From assembly GCA_003117195.1 (NCBI GenBank), contig BDSI01000032.1:364145-428144 (forward strand): 64,000 nucleotides of DNA, given 5' to 3'. The DNA is from Eudorina sp. 2006-703-Eu-15. Taxonomy: Eukaryota; Chlorophyta; Chlorophyceae; Chlamydomonadales; Volvocaceae. Positions 1 through 10,900 of the stretch are shown here, in pieces. Below the pieces are notes generated by a model. The model made no database searches, was not told the origin of the DNA, and was given only the letters and a program-made list of their open reading frames with translations. The first letter of the stretch is position 1, and each line of letters starts with the position of its first letter. A program made the position numbers and the translations under genes.

Positions 1-91
1 CACCGGCCACCTCTTGCCACCTTGCCAAACACCCTCAAAAGGGCCCCCATGCCCTGACTGCCAGCAGCACCAGCGCACTGCAACATCACAC

Positions 92-2160
92 CTGGGCGGA
101 CGGGGGTACTTGAAGGTGTACGACTTGTCCTCTGCGATCTCGCCCGGAGCGCCCTTCTCCGGCGGCTCATAGTACACACCTGCAGAGCCCACCGTGATCA
201 AGTTTGGATCGGCTGTCTGTTGGAGGACGCCACCGTCGCGCCATGGCATGCAAATACGCCATGAACGTCGTCTGAGTCTAGTCAGCCCGGAACACATCAT
301 TAACCCCATCTCCGCACTCCGACATGTCCCGCGAACACTCTCAGGACAGGCTTTGAAATGTTCGTGGCGAAACAGTCGGCCGGCCCGAGATGAAGCCCTA
401 CTGCTCAGACCCACCGTTGAAGAGAATCTCGTTCCACTCCTGCGTGGCCCACTTGATCCACGCCGGGATCTTCTCCACCCAGTTGCCGTCCGCAGTCTCC
501 AGCCGGCTCTTCACCTTGCTCCTGAGCTCACCACCACACACGGACGCGACAAGAGCTCAGAAACGAACCACATGACAGGTGCAATCCATCAGGCTAGCCG
601 TAGAATTTGGTGGCACGAAAGCGCTGAGTTCCTTTTGAACGCTATCAGTGTCACCTGGCACGCCCGGCAGAGTGTACCTGTGGGCGATCGCCGGAGTGCC
701 GTCGGCCTTGTCCGGAAGGAACAGCTCCCACACGCCGAACTGATTCTTGAACGCCCAGTGGCTGTCCTGGGGCGTCCAGTTGTTGAACTCGCCCACAAGT
801 GCGAGAGCCTGCCCAGCATGTAAGGGTTTGCGAGCACCAGCTGAAGAATCTGCGCTACTGCATAGCGGTGCTATGGCCCCGTCGCATGCGCCTGACGTTG
901 TAGCCCTGCATCATTATTAGGCCATTTCGACGCTGCTCCACTCTCATCTAACACCTCACGCCTAACTTTTTCCGCCCTCGTCATTGCTGCCTCCTCCGGT
1001 CACCCTACTGTCCCTCGTCAGGTACCGTTTCTTTGGCCGTGAGAATTAACCACGTCCCGGTCGTACAACTGTCGTGGGCCATGCGTGTATGTCCAGCCCT
1101 TACACATGTGTATATCGAGTTCACGACCCCACCCACGCACACAGCTCACCTTGGCGCCTGGCGCCCACTCGCGGTACCAGATGCCCGTCTGGCCGTTACA
1201 CTCCCCGCGGTTAAAACCGTAGTACTTGTAGCCTGCGTCAAGAAAATCGCAACGTTGGTACATGAGTACAAGCCGAAAACATTTGCATAACACATGAGCA
1301 TGTGCAAAGGCATGTGCGTCCAATGCAATGTGCCCAGGACAAGGCAGCGTGTCAAACCCATACCCAACCCAGATCAACCACCCCCTGTCACCGCTTACCC
1401 TGCGTGAACTTCTCAAAGCCGCCCTCGTTCTGCTCGATCGCTGCGCGAATGTTCTTGAACACATTCCAGCGGTACTGCAATGAAGGAAGCAGGCGTCCGA
1501 TTTCCAACACAGGCTGGGTTGGATTAACCAACCTACTCGTCACCCAGAAACAAAGCGTGCAGACATTCCGCATAATATTCATCAGCAACAGGGAGTCACC
1601 GACCTTGAAGTGCTCCGCCGCGGACCACAACGTGTTGTCCCACTTGAAGCACATGGTGCCGTCGTGGTTGGGAATCGGTGAAATGGGTCCATACTCATCC
1701 ACATATTCCATGTTATCCGGTACTTCAATACATGGACTCCAATAGTCCTCTGGGCGCTCCAACGTTGTTGCAACACCGCCCAACTCATCGAGCAGGCTGA
1801 GCTCCGCACCGGCAGCAGTCGCGATGGTCGACTTAGCAACACTCGACGCGCTTATCGTAGCTTTCGAGGCGCTGGTCGCGACCTCCTCGACAACGCTGTC
1901 GATGGGAACGTTGGCGACATCCAGGGTTTGCCGCAGGAGCTCGTTCTCGCGACGGAGAAGCTCCAAAGCCGACAGCTTCTCACCAGGACCAGCAGCTGGT
2001 ACAACAGTCCTTGGCGAAACACCTGTGGATGGTTTGCCAACATTGAGTATCTCGCCCAAACGAGATCCCAACGCACCCAAAAGCTCTTACCACGACGTGC
2101 CTTCGGCGCAACCCCTGATACCTGCGCTCTGCCGCCTGCGAAAACCTTTCCGAGCTGCAT
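92..2160 (-). CDS. Starch branching enzyme (1,4-alpha-glucan branching enzyme), 5' part
   Basis: Exons on the minus strand are 2091-2160, 1604-2022, 1399-1474, 1150-1232, 678-808, 415-521 and 92-179; the gene continues off the left edge. Phases agree at every junction and introns are GT-AG. The product starts with a short basic, Ala/Gly-rich stretch typical of an algal plastid transit peptide (start MQLGKVFAGG). A charged helical segment (ALELLRRENELLRQ) follows, then the family N-terminal region with YKYYGFNR and WYREWAPGAK. The CBM48 glycan-binding core follows with ALVGEFNNWTP and FGVWELFLPDKADGTPAI, then WVEKIPAWIKWATQEW and GVYYEPPE. These match plant and glycogen branching enzymes, which cut alpha-1,4-glucan and rejoin the chain by alpha-1,6 bonds in plastid starch synthesis. 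The GH13 catalytic barrel lies outside the window. The start codon is the first ATG in frame with the transit-peptide exon. Confidence 0.9.
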
Positions 2161-5100
2161 TTTTCCTCCGAGGTTCAGCAGGTCGTGAGTCCTGGCTAGG
2201 TCACCCTCCCGTGGAGGGTCGCGCGATCAAGCAATACGAGCGTTGTGTTACTGCTTATAGACAAGCAACGAACAAAATGTAAAACGTGTTCCACCACGCC
2301 GACCTTGGTCACTAAACATGCTTGCACGGAAGTGGATAACATTCAACGGTATGTACACAGCCGTACAAACTTGGTCACCCTGTTCAGAAGAAACGCATAT
2401 CTGCATGCGTTACAAATATTTATTATTTTCCATGTAATATAACCTCATTTCTTTTCAGGATAGCGAAAAGGGTCACTTCTGGTAGACGTTTGTTACGAGT
2501 CGAAGTTGTCATTTCGGCAATCCTCATATATAAATATTCCGTTTCCATACGTACTTTTGCAATATAAATAGAGAGACCGTTGTAATTGTGTGTGCACGGG
2601 AAAGTGTTGAACGCCAGTTAGTTGGCTTTCGGACCAGCGTCGACCGGATCGAATGCTTAGCAGGCTTAGCAATTATAAGAGATTTGGGTTGCTTTCTGTG
2701 CATGAAGGATGCAATCCAGACCTGAAGGTTGGCATAATCCAAAAAGGAATGCATTTACGTTGTGGGCCAACCGCCAACCTGCAAGCACGGCGCCGCGCGC
2801 GTTAGTTAGGCAGCTACAGCAGCTGACCCAGTGCTCTACTTTGAAGGTTTTTGATCAGGGATTTGATGATGTTTCTTATGATTGCGGATGCTGCCGAAGT
2901 GTCAGTGGTAATTTGAACCTCGACGCAATCCCATCGAAACCCCCGTCCGTCTGTACATTCGATGCGTCTGAGCTTAGGAGGGACGATTCTCAGCACGTCC
3001 AGTGGGCCCTCGGGGACATCCGAACCGCCTCATACTATGGGTCACTGCGTCACTAAGGAGCGCACGGTACCACAAACGCACTGAAATCCGTCCCGGACAG
3101 GCCCGCACCCGCTCCACAAGTTCTGCCGGGATTACTTCCAGAGACTCCACTGTCATGCACTGCTTTGCCACATCAACACGTGAGGTTGGTGGCTTCTTAC
3201 GCTCAAGCATGCGCCAGCACCAGCAGTGGCGACGGCACCTTCGGCAGCGGTGCTGACTGGCGCCTCAAGGCTGCACTACTCAACTTTCGAGTGTGGCGGA
3301 GCTAACGCCTCAAACTGCTGCAGGGCGGGCTCCGGGACCATCGGCAGGCGACGTGTGTCATGGGAGTGGGATGCGGCTTCTACCAGACGGGTGGCCTTTC
3401 GCAACCTCTGGCCGTATAGGCTGGCCCGCCAGGGCATACATACGCCCTGCCGTCCTGACGTAGTAGGGTTCCGCCGTGTTGTTGAGCGTCGGAGACAGGC
3501 TTTCATAAGCAACAACCTTGACACGAGGGGGTGGATAAATGAATGAATGAATGTGACAGCGGTTGCAGGTGCCCCCATCTGCCTGACGGCGAAATCTTCC
3601 TAATTTAGTGCTGAACGTGTGTGGCGCAAGCCAATGGCCACCTAGGAGACACGATGTCCTTGGAGCGAGGCGAAACACGGCGGCTGTCCGTTGCTCCGTA
3701 TTGCCTACCTTGGAGAGATTGCAGCGCGAACCTCTTGAGGGTCTGCGCCGGTTGGCACGACACGCGTAGCACACGGTACCCGGGAATTAGAAACCATTGC
3801 CAGCCAGCAACGAACCATGGCAACGACTCACCTGACACATTGGCCCTGAGCACCATTCTGGGTGCTACGGAGATGCTGCTCCACGGACCCCTGGCTTCGG
3901 TGCAGTTGTGACGCCGCCCTTGCGCCGGCCGTGCTGTAATGGCAGCATACCGGTGTCAGGAAAATGAAGCATGTACGAAATCTGCAGGGCCGCCGCACCG
4001 TCCAGGCCCTGGTGTGTCATGCGCATTATGACTGCACGGCACGTACTGAACTACGGTCGACGGGCTGCAGGAGCTGTACCTTCCTGGCGAGGCGACCATC
4101 CATCAGCGCTTTTGTTATTATTAAGGAGGTTAAAGACGCTTTTGATGGTGCCGCGAAAATGCCGTGCCGATACGTGCAGCCAACGGGTGGGGAGTGATGG
4201 AGGGGTGGGAGAGCACTGGTCTTCGTAAAAGCCCAGCCGAAAACGCGGACGATTAACTGCGACCACATGCACTGGAAACTGACCACCGATTGCCGCTGGC
4301 GGGCGCTTCTGTCGTACCGATATGGTGGGCTCGGTCCGGCCCAGTCAGGGCTCACTGGCCCTTAGCAAGGGGATACGGAGGAAGATCCCTGTCCGGCTTG
4401 GAGTTGCACCGTGCTGTGTATGCATGAGTCGCGTATGTAGATGGCACGATCTGAATGCTGTGATTACCGTGTGCTGCCTTATCGTCCGAAACGTAAATCG
4501 TGCCAGGAGTTACAAGGTTTACCTGTTCTGATCATGGATTGTACAAGGCCATGCATCCCAATACAGCAGCATTGTCAACCCTATGTCATCCGTATCCATC
4601 GGGTTCAACTAGGTTGTGCGCGCACCGTCCTTCCCAACCTCTGTCCTTCCATCCACATTTCGGTAGTTAGCAGTTATCGAAATAGCACCATGGCAAGATG
4701 GCAGCGCATGTCTTTGCATGGCGCGAACAGTGCATCAGGTTGCAGCGTGAAATCAGTCCATCAAACGCTCCACAACGCAGCCCTCATGCATCCGGATATC
4801 AACGAGTCAATGTGCAATGATAGCTCCATATCATGCAATGAAAGCGCCATCTCGTGCAACCCACATTGGCAGCGCGTCAAGTATGGCTACCCCCTGTATC
4901 CCCACGGTCATCGGAGGTCCCCATAGGAGAAAAGCAGACGGCTTGCTCTGACCGCCAGTGTGACTTGCCAGCCCACGTCCGGCCAAATGATTAAAGAGGA
5001 TATTTATCACGTAACATTGCCTGCAGGCTACCTGTGTATACACCTTATATGATGCGGAAAGGTGCGGGGGCGGGTCACGGTCCTGATGGCGCATGTGTCA

Positions 5101-5200
5101 ACAACAAACAACGGGCTTTTTCGCGCAACGACAGTCGCGCACAGATCTGTAAGACACGTGTTCAAAGAACCAAACGGACTCCTACATCGTGCACCCGCTT
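2161..5200. other. Intergenic region with one weak gene candidate
   Basis: This 3-kb stretch lies between the start of the branching enzyme gene and the stop of the Cys-rich gene, both on the minus strand. It must contain the branching enzyme promoter and 5' leader next to 2160. It also holds the 3' UTR of the Cys-rich gene; a minus-strand TGTAA (algal polyadenylation signal) lies at about 4511-4515, some 690 bases past that stop. The rest has no recognisable protein match apart from the minus-strand cluster described separately. Confidence 0.4.
2826..4032 (-). other. Possible small multi-exon gene or gene remnant (unresolved)
   Basis: Several minus-strand segments look protein-like and are bounded by splice-like sites. 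They are a segment reading MTHQGLDGAAALQISYML (near 4030), one ending at a CAG/GTGAGT donor (about 3825), one reading VPEPALQQFEALAPPHSK (about 3280-3340), one reading MTVESLEVIPAELVERV (about 3090-3160) after a GTAAGA donor, and one reading RWDCVEVQITTDTSAAS (about 2850-2960). I could not chain them into one phase-consistent model and recognise no family. It may be a degraded gene, a fast-evolving gene or chance. Confidence 0.2.
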
Positions 5201-7473
5201 TCAAGTGCCCGCGCGCAGGCGCCGCTGCGCCATAGCCGCCTTGGGCTTAACCACAACACTACCTGCCACCCACGGCACCATCTCCGGGGCCGTCTTATGG
5301 ACCGCCCTGAACTCAGCTGAGAACGCGCCCTGGTGGTTGACTTCCTGCGAGGCCATCATAAAACCAGCTCTGCGTCACCAGCGGGATCAGCCCCCTACTT
5401 GCCAGCGCAGACGCACAGAAGCGAGGTACGCGTCATCACATAGGTACAGCAAGCAACGCGAACGCGACTAGGGGTATTTCTGGTATCATTGGTCGGCCGG
5501 CAGCTGTGCAACAAATTGGCCCCTTGCTGCAGCAATACCGTGGAAACCCTAACCCCCGCTGGAAATTGAATGAATCGTGTTGTGACAGTGGACCCCGCTG
5601 CCTGTTCACTCAGGTGTTCAGGCTGAGGGCGGCGCACGCACCAGGTTGGACTTGGATCGATCTGGGTTGTTGTCCCACTTGGCCTGGTGCTTCAGCCAGC
5701 AGTCCCCAGTCGTGTGGTTGTGGATATCCTGAGGAAATAATTCAGGTCATTACGGCACACTGCTTTTGATTGAAGAAGCAGCCTTTGTTGACCGCAGCAA
5801 TCGGGGAGCGCGGCGTCGATACAGAACGGTCCGTCTTTTCACAGGCCCTATCGCTGGGCATGCAACAAGGACTGACAACCAAGTCAACCGCGGCCCTGTC
5901 ATCACCACTCGTGCAGCGCGTAGCGCGGGGTTCGCCCTAACGCAGGCATTGGGGTTCGCCCTAACGCAGGCATTGGGGTTCGCCCTAACGCAGGCATTGG
6001 GGGTTACCCTAACGCAGGCATTGGGGGTCGCCCTAACGCAGGCATTGGGGGTCGCCCTAACGCAGGCATTGGGGGTCGCCCAAACGCAGGCATTAGCGCA
6101 GTCAGGCGCTCCAGTCGGTCCCTCCAAATCTGCTCACCATGGTCCAGCAGATACCGCTGGGATCACCTGCATGGGAATACAACCCGAATCACACAGCGCA
6201 ATCAGCACAATCTTCCAGAGCACAATCAGCACAATCTCCCAGTGCCGGAGAAAGGCCGCAGGCGCAAGCCGCATCAACAGAATCCTGGCGCGGAAGTATG
6301 TGGGCAAGATGGTCCGAGGTAGTTTTCAGGCTGGATGCTGGACTGTTCAGAAAATAGACAGACGAGGGACATGCCCAAGCCAGATTGCAGATTAGCTGGC
6401 TCATCAACAGGAGGCGCCTCTGGCTTACTGTGCGCTGTATCTGCGGCCTAGAAATGACGAGCGCACCACATTACATCGCACCGGCGACAGAACTCACCAC
6501 ACCAGACCCAGACGTTGCACGGCATTTTGCCGTCCGATTTGAGTTGGTGCTCCTTGCAAGCTGCACAGCACTCAGCTGCTGATGCCTGCTTATGACCAAG
6601 GCCCCAGACAACTGCATCACCCGCGTAATCCGCGTGCTGCAGAACAGAAGGTTGGTTGAAGGTTGGGGTTGGGATTTTAACCGTTTCATCGAGGGCCGTT
6701 CCCGGACGAAATGGTATTCCATTTCCGTGGCCACGGGGACACGAGAACCAGAGGCGGACAAGCCACAAATGTGTCGTGCGTCAGTGGATGCTACTGGTGA
6801 CCCTTACCTGCTGCGGGTGGCAGTCTTCCGGGATGGGGGCATCTACAATCTGCGAGGGAGAAACAGCAGTGCCCAGGGCCGCACAGCTTCATCAAAAACC
6901 CTGAAGAGACGCAAGGATTACGCTGTTGGCTCGGCACATCTATCCGTTTAGGAAGCAATCAAAATCCAATATCCGGCCGTACATTCGGGAGTCCCCGGCA
7001 CGCAAACCCTCAGGACGCACCTGCAACTTTCGCCCTTTATCGTCAATTTCAACAATAACTTTTCCGGTGCCAGTTAGTCCTGTTTGAACTTTGGCTGCAG
7101 CTGTGGTTGCAGCTGTGGCTTCGGTCGCGGTCGTGGCCGCGACGACTTGGGTGGTTGCCCCACCCTTGGGAGCTTCCTTGGCAGTTGCCTTGGGCTCCAC
7201 GGCGGTCTTCTCAGGTTTGGCTTGACCAAACTACGATCCGAACAACAGACGAGCACATGCCAGAGCTTCATTAAATACAAGCTTTGTTTTTCACGACAGT
7301 CCGACAGTCCGCACCTGAGCAGCGACGAATGCGCCAGACGCTTCCACGGCACCCTTGAGTTGCTCACGCCCAGCCCATGACGCCACTCCGAGCAAGCATA
7401 GGAAAATCGCCAAAGGTGCGGCTGCAACGACTCGCTGTGTTGCTGAGCCGCTCATGTTTGGCCTCGCATACAT
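5201..7473 (-). CDS. Membrane-anchored Cys-rich (apple/PAN-like) conserved protein
   Basis: Exons 7315-7473, 7021-7230, 6808-6849, 6498-6636, 6138-6166, 5642-5728 and 5201-5344 join in phase to give 269 residues. Residues about 13-33 form a hydrophobic segment (VAAAPLAIFLCLLGVASWAG), read as a signal anchor into the secretory pathway. A Thr/Ala/Lys-rich spacer follows, then a compact Cys/Trp-rich module: PEDCHPQQ, DYAGDAVVWGLGHKQAS, AECCAACKEH, CNVWVWCGDPSGICW and GDCWLKHQAKW. The Cys spacing resembles apple/PAN-like modules of plant secretory proteins of unknown function; that assignment is inference. The 29-base exon at 6138-6166 is supported by phase and by restoring the CGD-ICW motif. The intron 5729-6137 carries a 24-bp minisatellite. 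The C-terminal tail ends at the first in-frame stop. No enzymatic role is evident. Confidence 0.75.
5931..6095. repeat. 24-bp minisatellite, about 7 copies
   Basis: The unit TTCGCCCTAACGCAGG plus CATTGGGG repeats about seven times with few substitutions. It lies in an intron of the Cys-rich protein gene. It creates long open frames on both strands that are artefacts of the period being a multiple of three. Confidence 0.95.
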
Positions 7474-7949
7474 TTAAGATCAATAAGAATGCCCCACAAT
7501 GCCACGTTCACAGGAAGCGCAGTGTAAGGGTGGCTCTGAGCGCTTAGGACGCACTACGATACACCCGGGCGTCAGTTGGCATGAAACCGGCAGCGAGCAA
7601 AGCTAAGGATGATAAATAATGTTGACATGCAACCAGTACGTGCAGATACTGAGTTCAGTTTTGCCCCGCTGTCAACAACAGATGATGCTATAGTTGGACT
7701 ACGTGGACAGACGAGCACAGCCAATCGTTTTCATTCAACAGATCATAAGATAAGTTTCACTAATACCGAAATATATCTCAGCTGCTCGAGCTCTTGAAAA
7801 CAACTTGATGGAAACGCCGTACATTCTCATGTCCGTCAAATTGTCGCAATACAACTCGCTCAACGGAGATCATCTTTAGGTAGTCTAGTTCTACCTATGC
7901 GTGCCTGAGTGTAACTCTCGTGGATTTAAGGCGATACTCACGGAACGCG
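7474..7949. promoter_or_regulatory. Divergent intergenic region (shared promoter)
   Basis: Only 476 bases separate the start codons of the minus-strand Cys-rich gene and the plus-strand RHIP1-like gene, so both promoters and 5' leaders must lie here. The block is less GC-rich than the flanking coding DNA. I see no definite TATA box or other named motif. Confidence 0.5.
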
Positions 7950-10900
7950 ATGGCTGGAAAGCCAGAGGAGAATGCGAACTCCCTATCTTCGTCTATAGAG
8001 GCGGCCAGAACTGCAGCCGAGCAAGGAATAGCAGACATCCAGAAACAAGCAGACGCCTTGCTGAAAGAGGCGGCCTCGCACATTGTTTCCGGTGGTGCCG
8101 TGATCGCGGATTCCGTCCGTCAAGGAGTAGCTGTTACGGAGCAGTATGCTGCGGAGGGCAAAGCAAGTTTGTCTGGCGCGCCGGGGTCATCCACGCGACA
8201 CCGACTAACGGGCCACGTGCCGAACACGCAGGGTTACATCAATTATGGGCTTTCCCAGCTCCAACGGGCAGAAGACGCTGTCGTAGCTGAGATCAAATGT
8301 AAGGACGCGCGCGAGCGGTTCAAGGGTATCCACTTTCGTGACCTACTCAGCGTGGCTAGTGCGCGTTCTTCCCCAGCGACTGCCCTGTGACCTGCACTCC
8401 TGACCCCATTTGGTGACCCGGTCAATACCTCACCGACGCCCAGGTGGTGTCGACGCCATCCAGAAGAACCCGTACGTGTCGTACCCGCTGCTGGCGACGG
8501 GCGGGCTCCTGCTGTTGCCTGGTAAGAGGACCAGGCGGACAACGCACGGAGCATGGGCTGGAGCTGGGTAGGGCTAGGTCAACGGGATTTTCCTAGGCTG
8601 CCGTCCTTGGTTGCAAGCGTTTCGTTCAGCATCATGGGAACCGTCGGATTGGCCATCGGACGCGGCTTGGGTTGCGAGTGCGTCACGAATGCGACTGGGC
8701 GCCGGTGCGCTGCGTGGCGGGCCGGTTCGTGCTGATAGAGTTTGAAGTCACTGCACTGTTGCGACCCACACGACTCTCCCGGGGCGAAATGCTGCAAGGA
8801 GGAAGAGCCCGGGCACCCGATCCTGACTCGCATGCGGCAGCTCTGGGATCAGACCCGGCCGCTAGGGCTCCGTGGGGCAAGGGCCCATCCAGCGTGGCAG
8901 CCTGAGAGGTCGCAGCGAGAGGGCAAGGGGTACTTCGTCCACTCCGGTGGGGAGGCTCGGTGCGAGAAGTAAGATATCGGATTGGACGGCTGCACGATCG
9001 TTGGCACGACCGTTGCTAGCGCTAATCTCAACCGGGTTGTGTGCGTTCACTTTCCGGTCGCCATCGCGCGAATAGTGTTGATGGCTGAGGCTAAAGTGCG
9101 ATGATGATTCGCCGGAAGGAAACAAAGCGCATCCAGCTCAACCCGCGGCATCGAGGCTGCGGCAGGCGGCGGTGGGCACTGGGCTGTTCCCTGGGGCCGG
9201 ACGAGCCTGTGGTGCGGACAGACTGCTGGCGCCGGTCGTCCTGTTCGGAGGACGCGCGCGAACAGCGACACGGACCCGAGGGCCAGGCGATGGCACGCAG
9301 GTCCGCAACGTCGGGAACCGTCATCTCATGTGGTCGTGGTGGTGGTGGTGGTGGTGGTGGTGGTAGAGGACGCACACTCATTCGCGTGCGTACTACACCG
9401 CGTGGGGCCATCTGCGCTGTGGGGCCATCTGCGCTGTTGTAAGTTTGCTGTTGCCGAGTTGCTTGGCAGGACAACGCAGTAGGCGAATGGAGACCAGGGC
9501 TGCGGTGCTTCAGGGTACCGTCGTGGGACCCAACCCAACCCAACCGGGGGCGGAGACTGACCGCCCCGACATGGAGGGAGCGGGGTGCACTACCACGTCT
9601 CGGGGCACTCCGCCCTCCGCTCGGGGCGCTTTTCCAGAGACGGGGCTGGCTGCCCTGGTTCAGCAAGCGGGGCTTCCACTTGGCAGATCCGGGGCCGGCG
9701 GACGTGTCTGCAATGAGGCGGGGGGCCGATGCATCCTCGGAGCTGTGGGAGCTGCAGCCCCGCCCCGCTAATCCCGCCCGACGTTAGGCGAAGTATCTGG
9801 GTGGGGGTGGGGGTGGGGTGGGTGGAGACGATGGTCATGGTGGTGGCGGTGGTAATTGTGATGTTGATGGTGGTGGTGGTAATACGGATGTTGATGGTGG
9901 TGGTGGTGATGTTGGTGTTGATGGTGGTGGTGGTAATACCAATGTTGATGGTGGTGGTGGTGGTGGTGCATGCACTTGCGCACGACGGACCCGCAGCCTG
10001 CTCGCATTCAGCTGCCGCAGCGGACATCAGCTGCCTTTCGACGGGATAGGAACTGTTCGTGCAGGACCTGCCGCGTCCGGACGTCCCTGGCGTTGCACTG
10101 GCCTGTGGCCCTCTGACCCGTGTGGGTGAGGCCCCACCCACCGGCCACCGCCTCTGCCCGCCCCGCCCCGCCGCCGCCCCAGGCACCCGCCGGCTGCTGT
10201 ACCGGGCCACCCTGGGCCGCCTGAGGAGCACCGATAACATCATCAAGAGCAGCGAGGGCAAGGTGGAGGGCCTCCGGGTCAAGATGTCGGACTACGAGAC
10301 GGAGGCCAAGAAGCTGCAGGTGAGGAGGGACCACCACCCCCTTTGTCAGTAAAAACAGCGAAACCGCAAAAGAGGGACCCTCCCTCCCTCCCGCCCTCGC
10401 GGGTGGGGTGCGATCGGGCGCGGTGCAGCCACAGGGTGGGCGATGCACGCCAGCGAGTGCCAGAAGAGCGCCCCCCACAGGGAGGTCGACACCCATCAGG
10501 CGAGTGCACCCCCAGGCGTGTGTGCGTCGCCGTGTGCGCGACATCGGTGACGTTCCGAGGTCATGACGGGTCAACTCCAGGACTCCAGGACCCGTCCTTC
10601 CAACCTCGGCTGCAGGGCCCGTCCTTGCACACCCTGTCGGGGCCGCGCTGTGTGGTGTCTTCTGGGAGGCACTCCATGTTCCTGTGTGGGACGCGCGCTA
10701 AGATTCACTTATTGATCATTAGCCCTACGTGGGGCCGGACGGGATGGTTCGGACCGCGCATTGGTTGTGTAGGAAAGGGTCTTGGTGCTGTTGCTGACCG
10801 AGGGGGGATGGTCCGACCGCCGGACCGCGAGACGGCGTGGACGGGTGGCGGGTGTGGACGGGTGGCGGGTGTGGACGGGTGGCGGGTGTGGACGGATGGC

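Noticed and set aside
5750..6395. Open frames on both strands with repeated LTQALGVA / NACVRANP units
   Set aside because: They come from the 24-bp minisatellite inside an intron of the Cys-rich gene.
9590..10282. Minus-strand frame rich in Thr/Ile and His
   Set aside because: It is a translation of the GGT/GAT arrays in intron 2 of the RHIP1-like gene.
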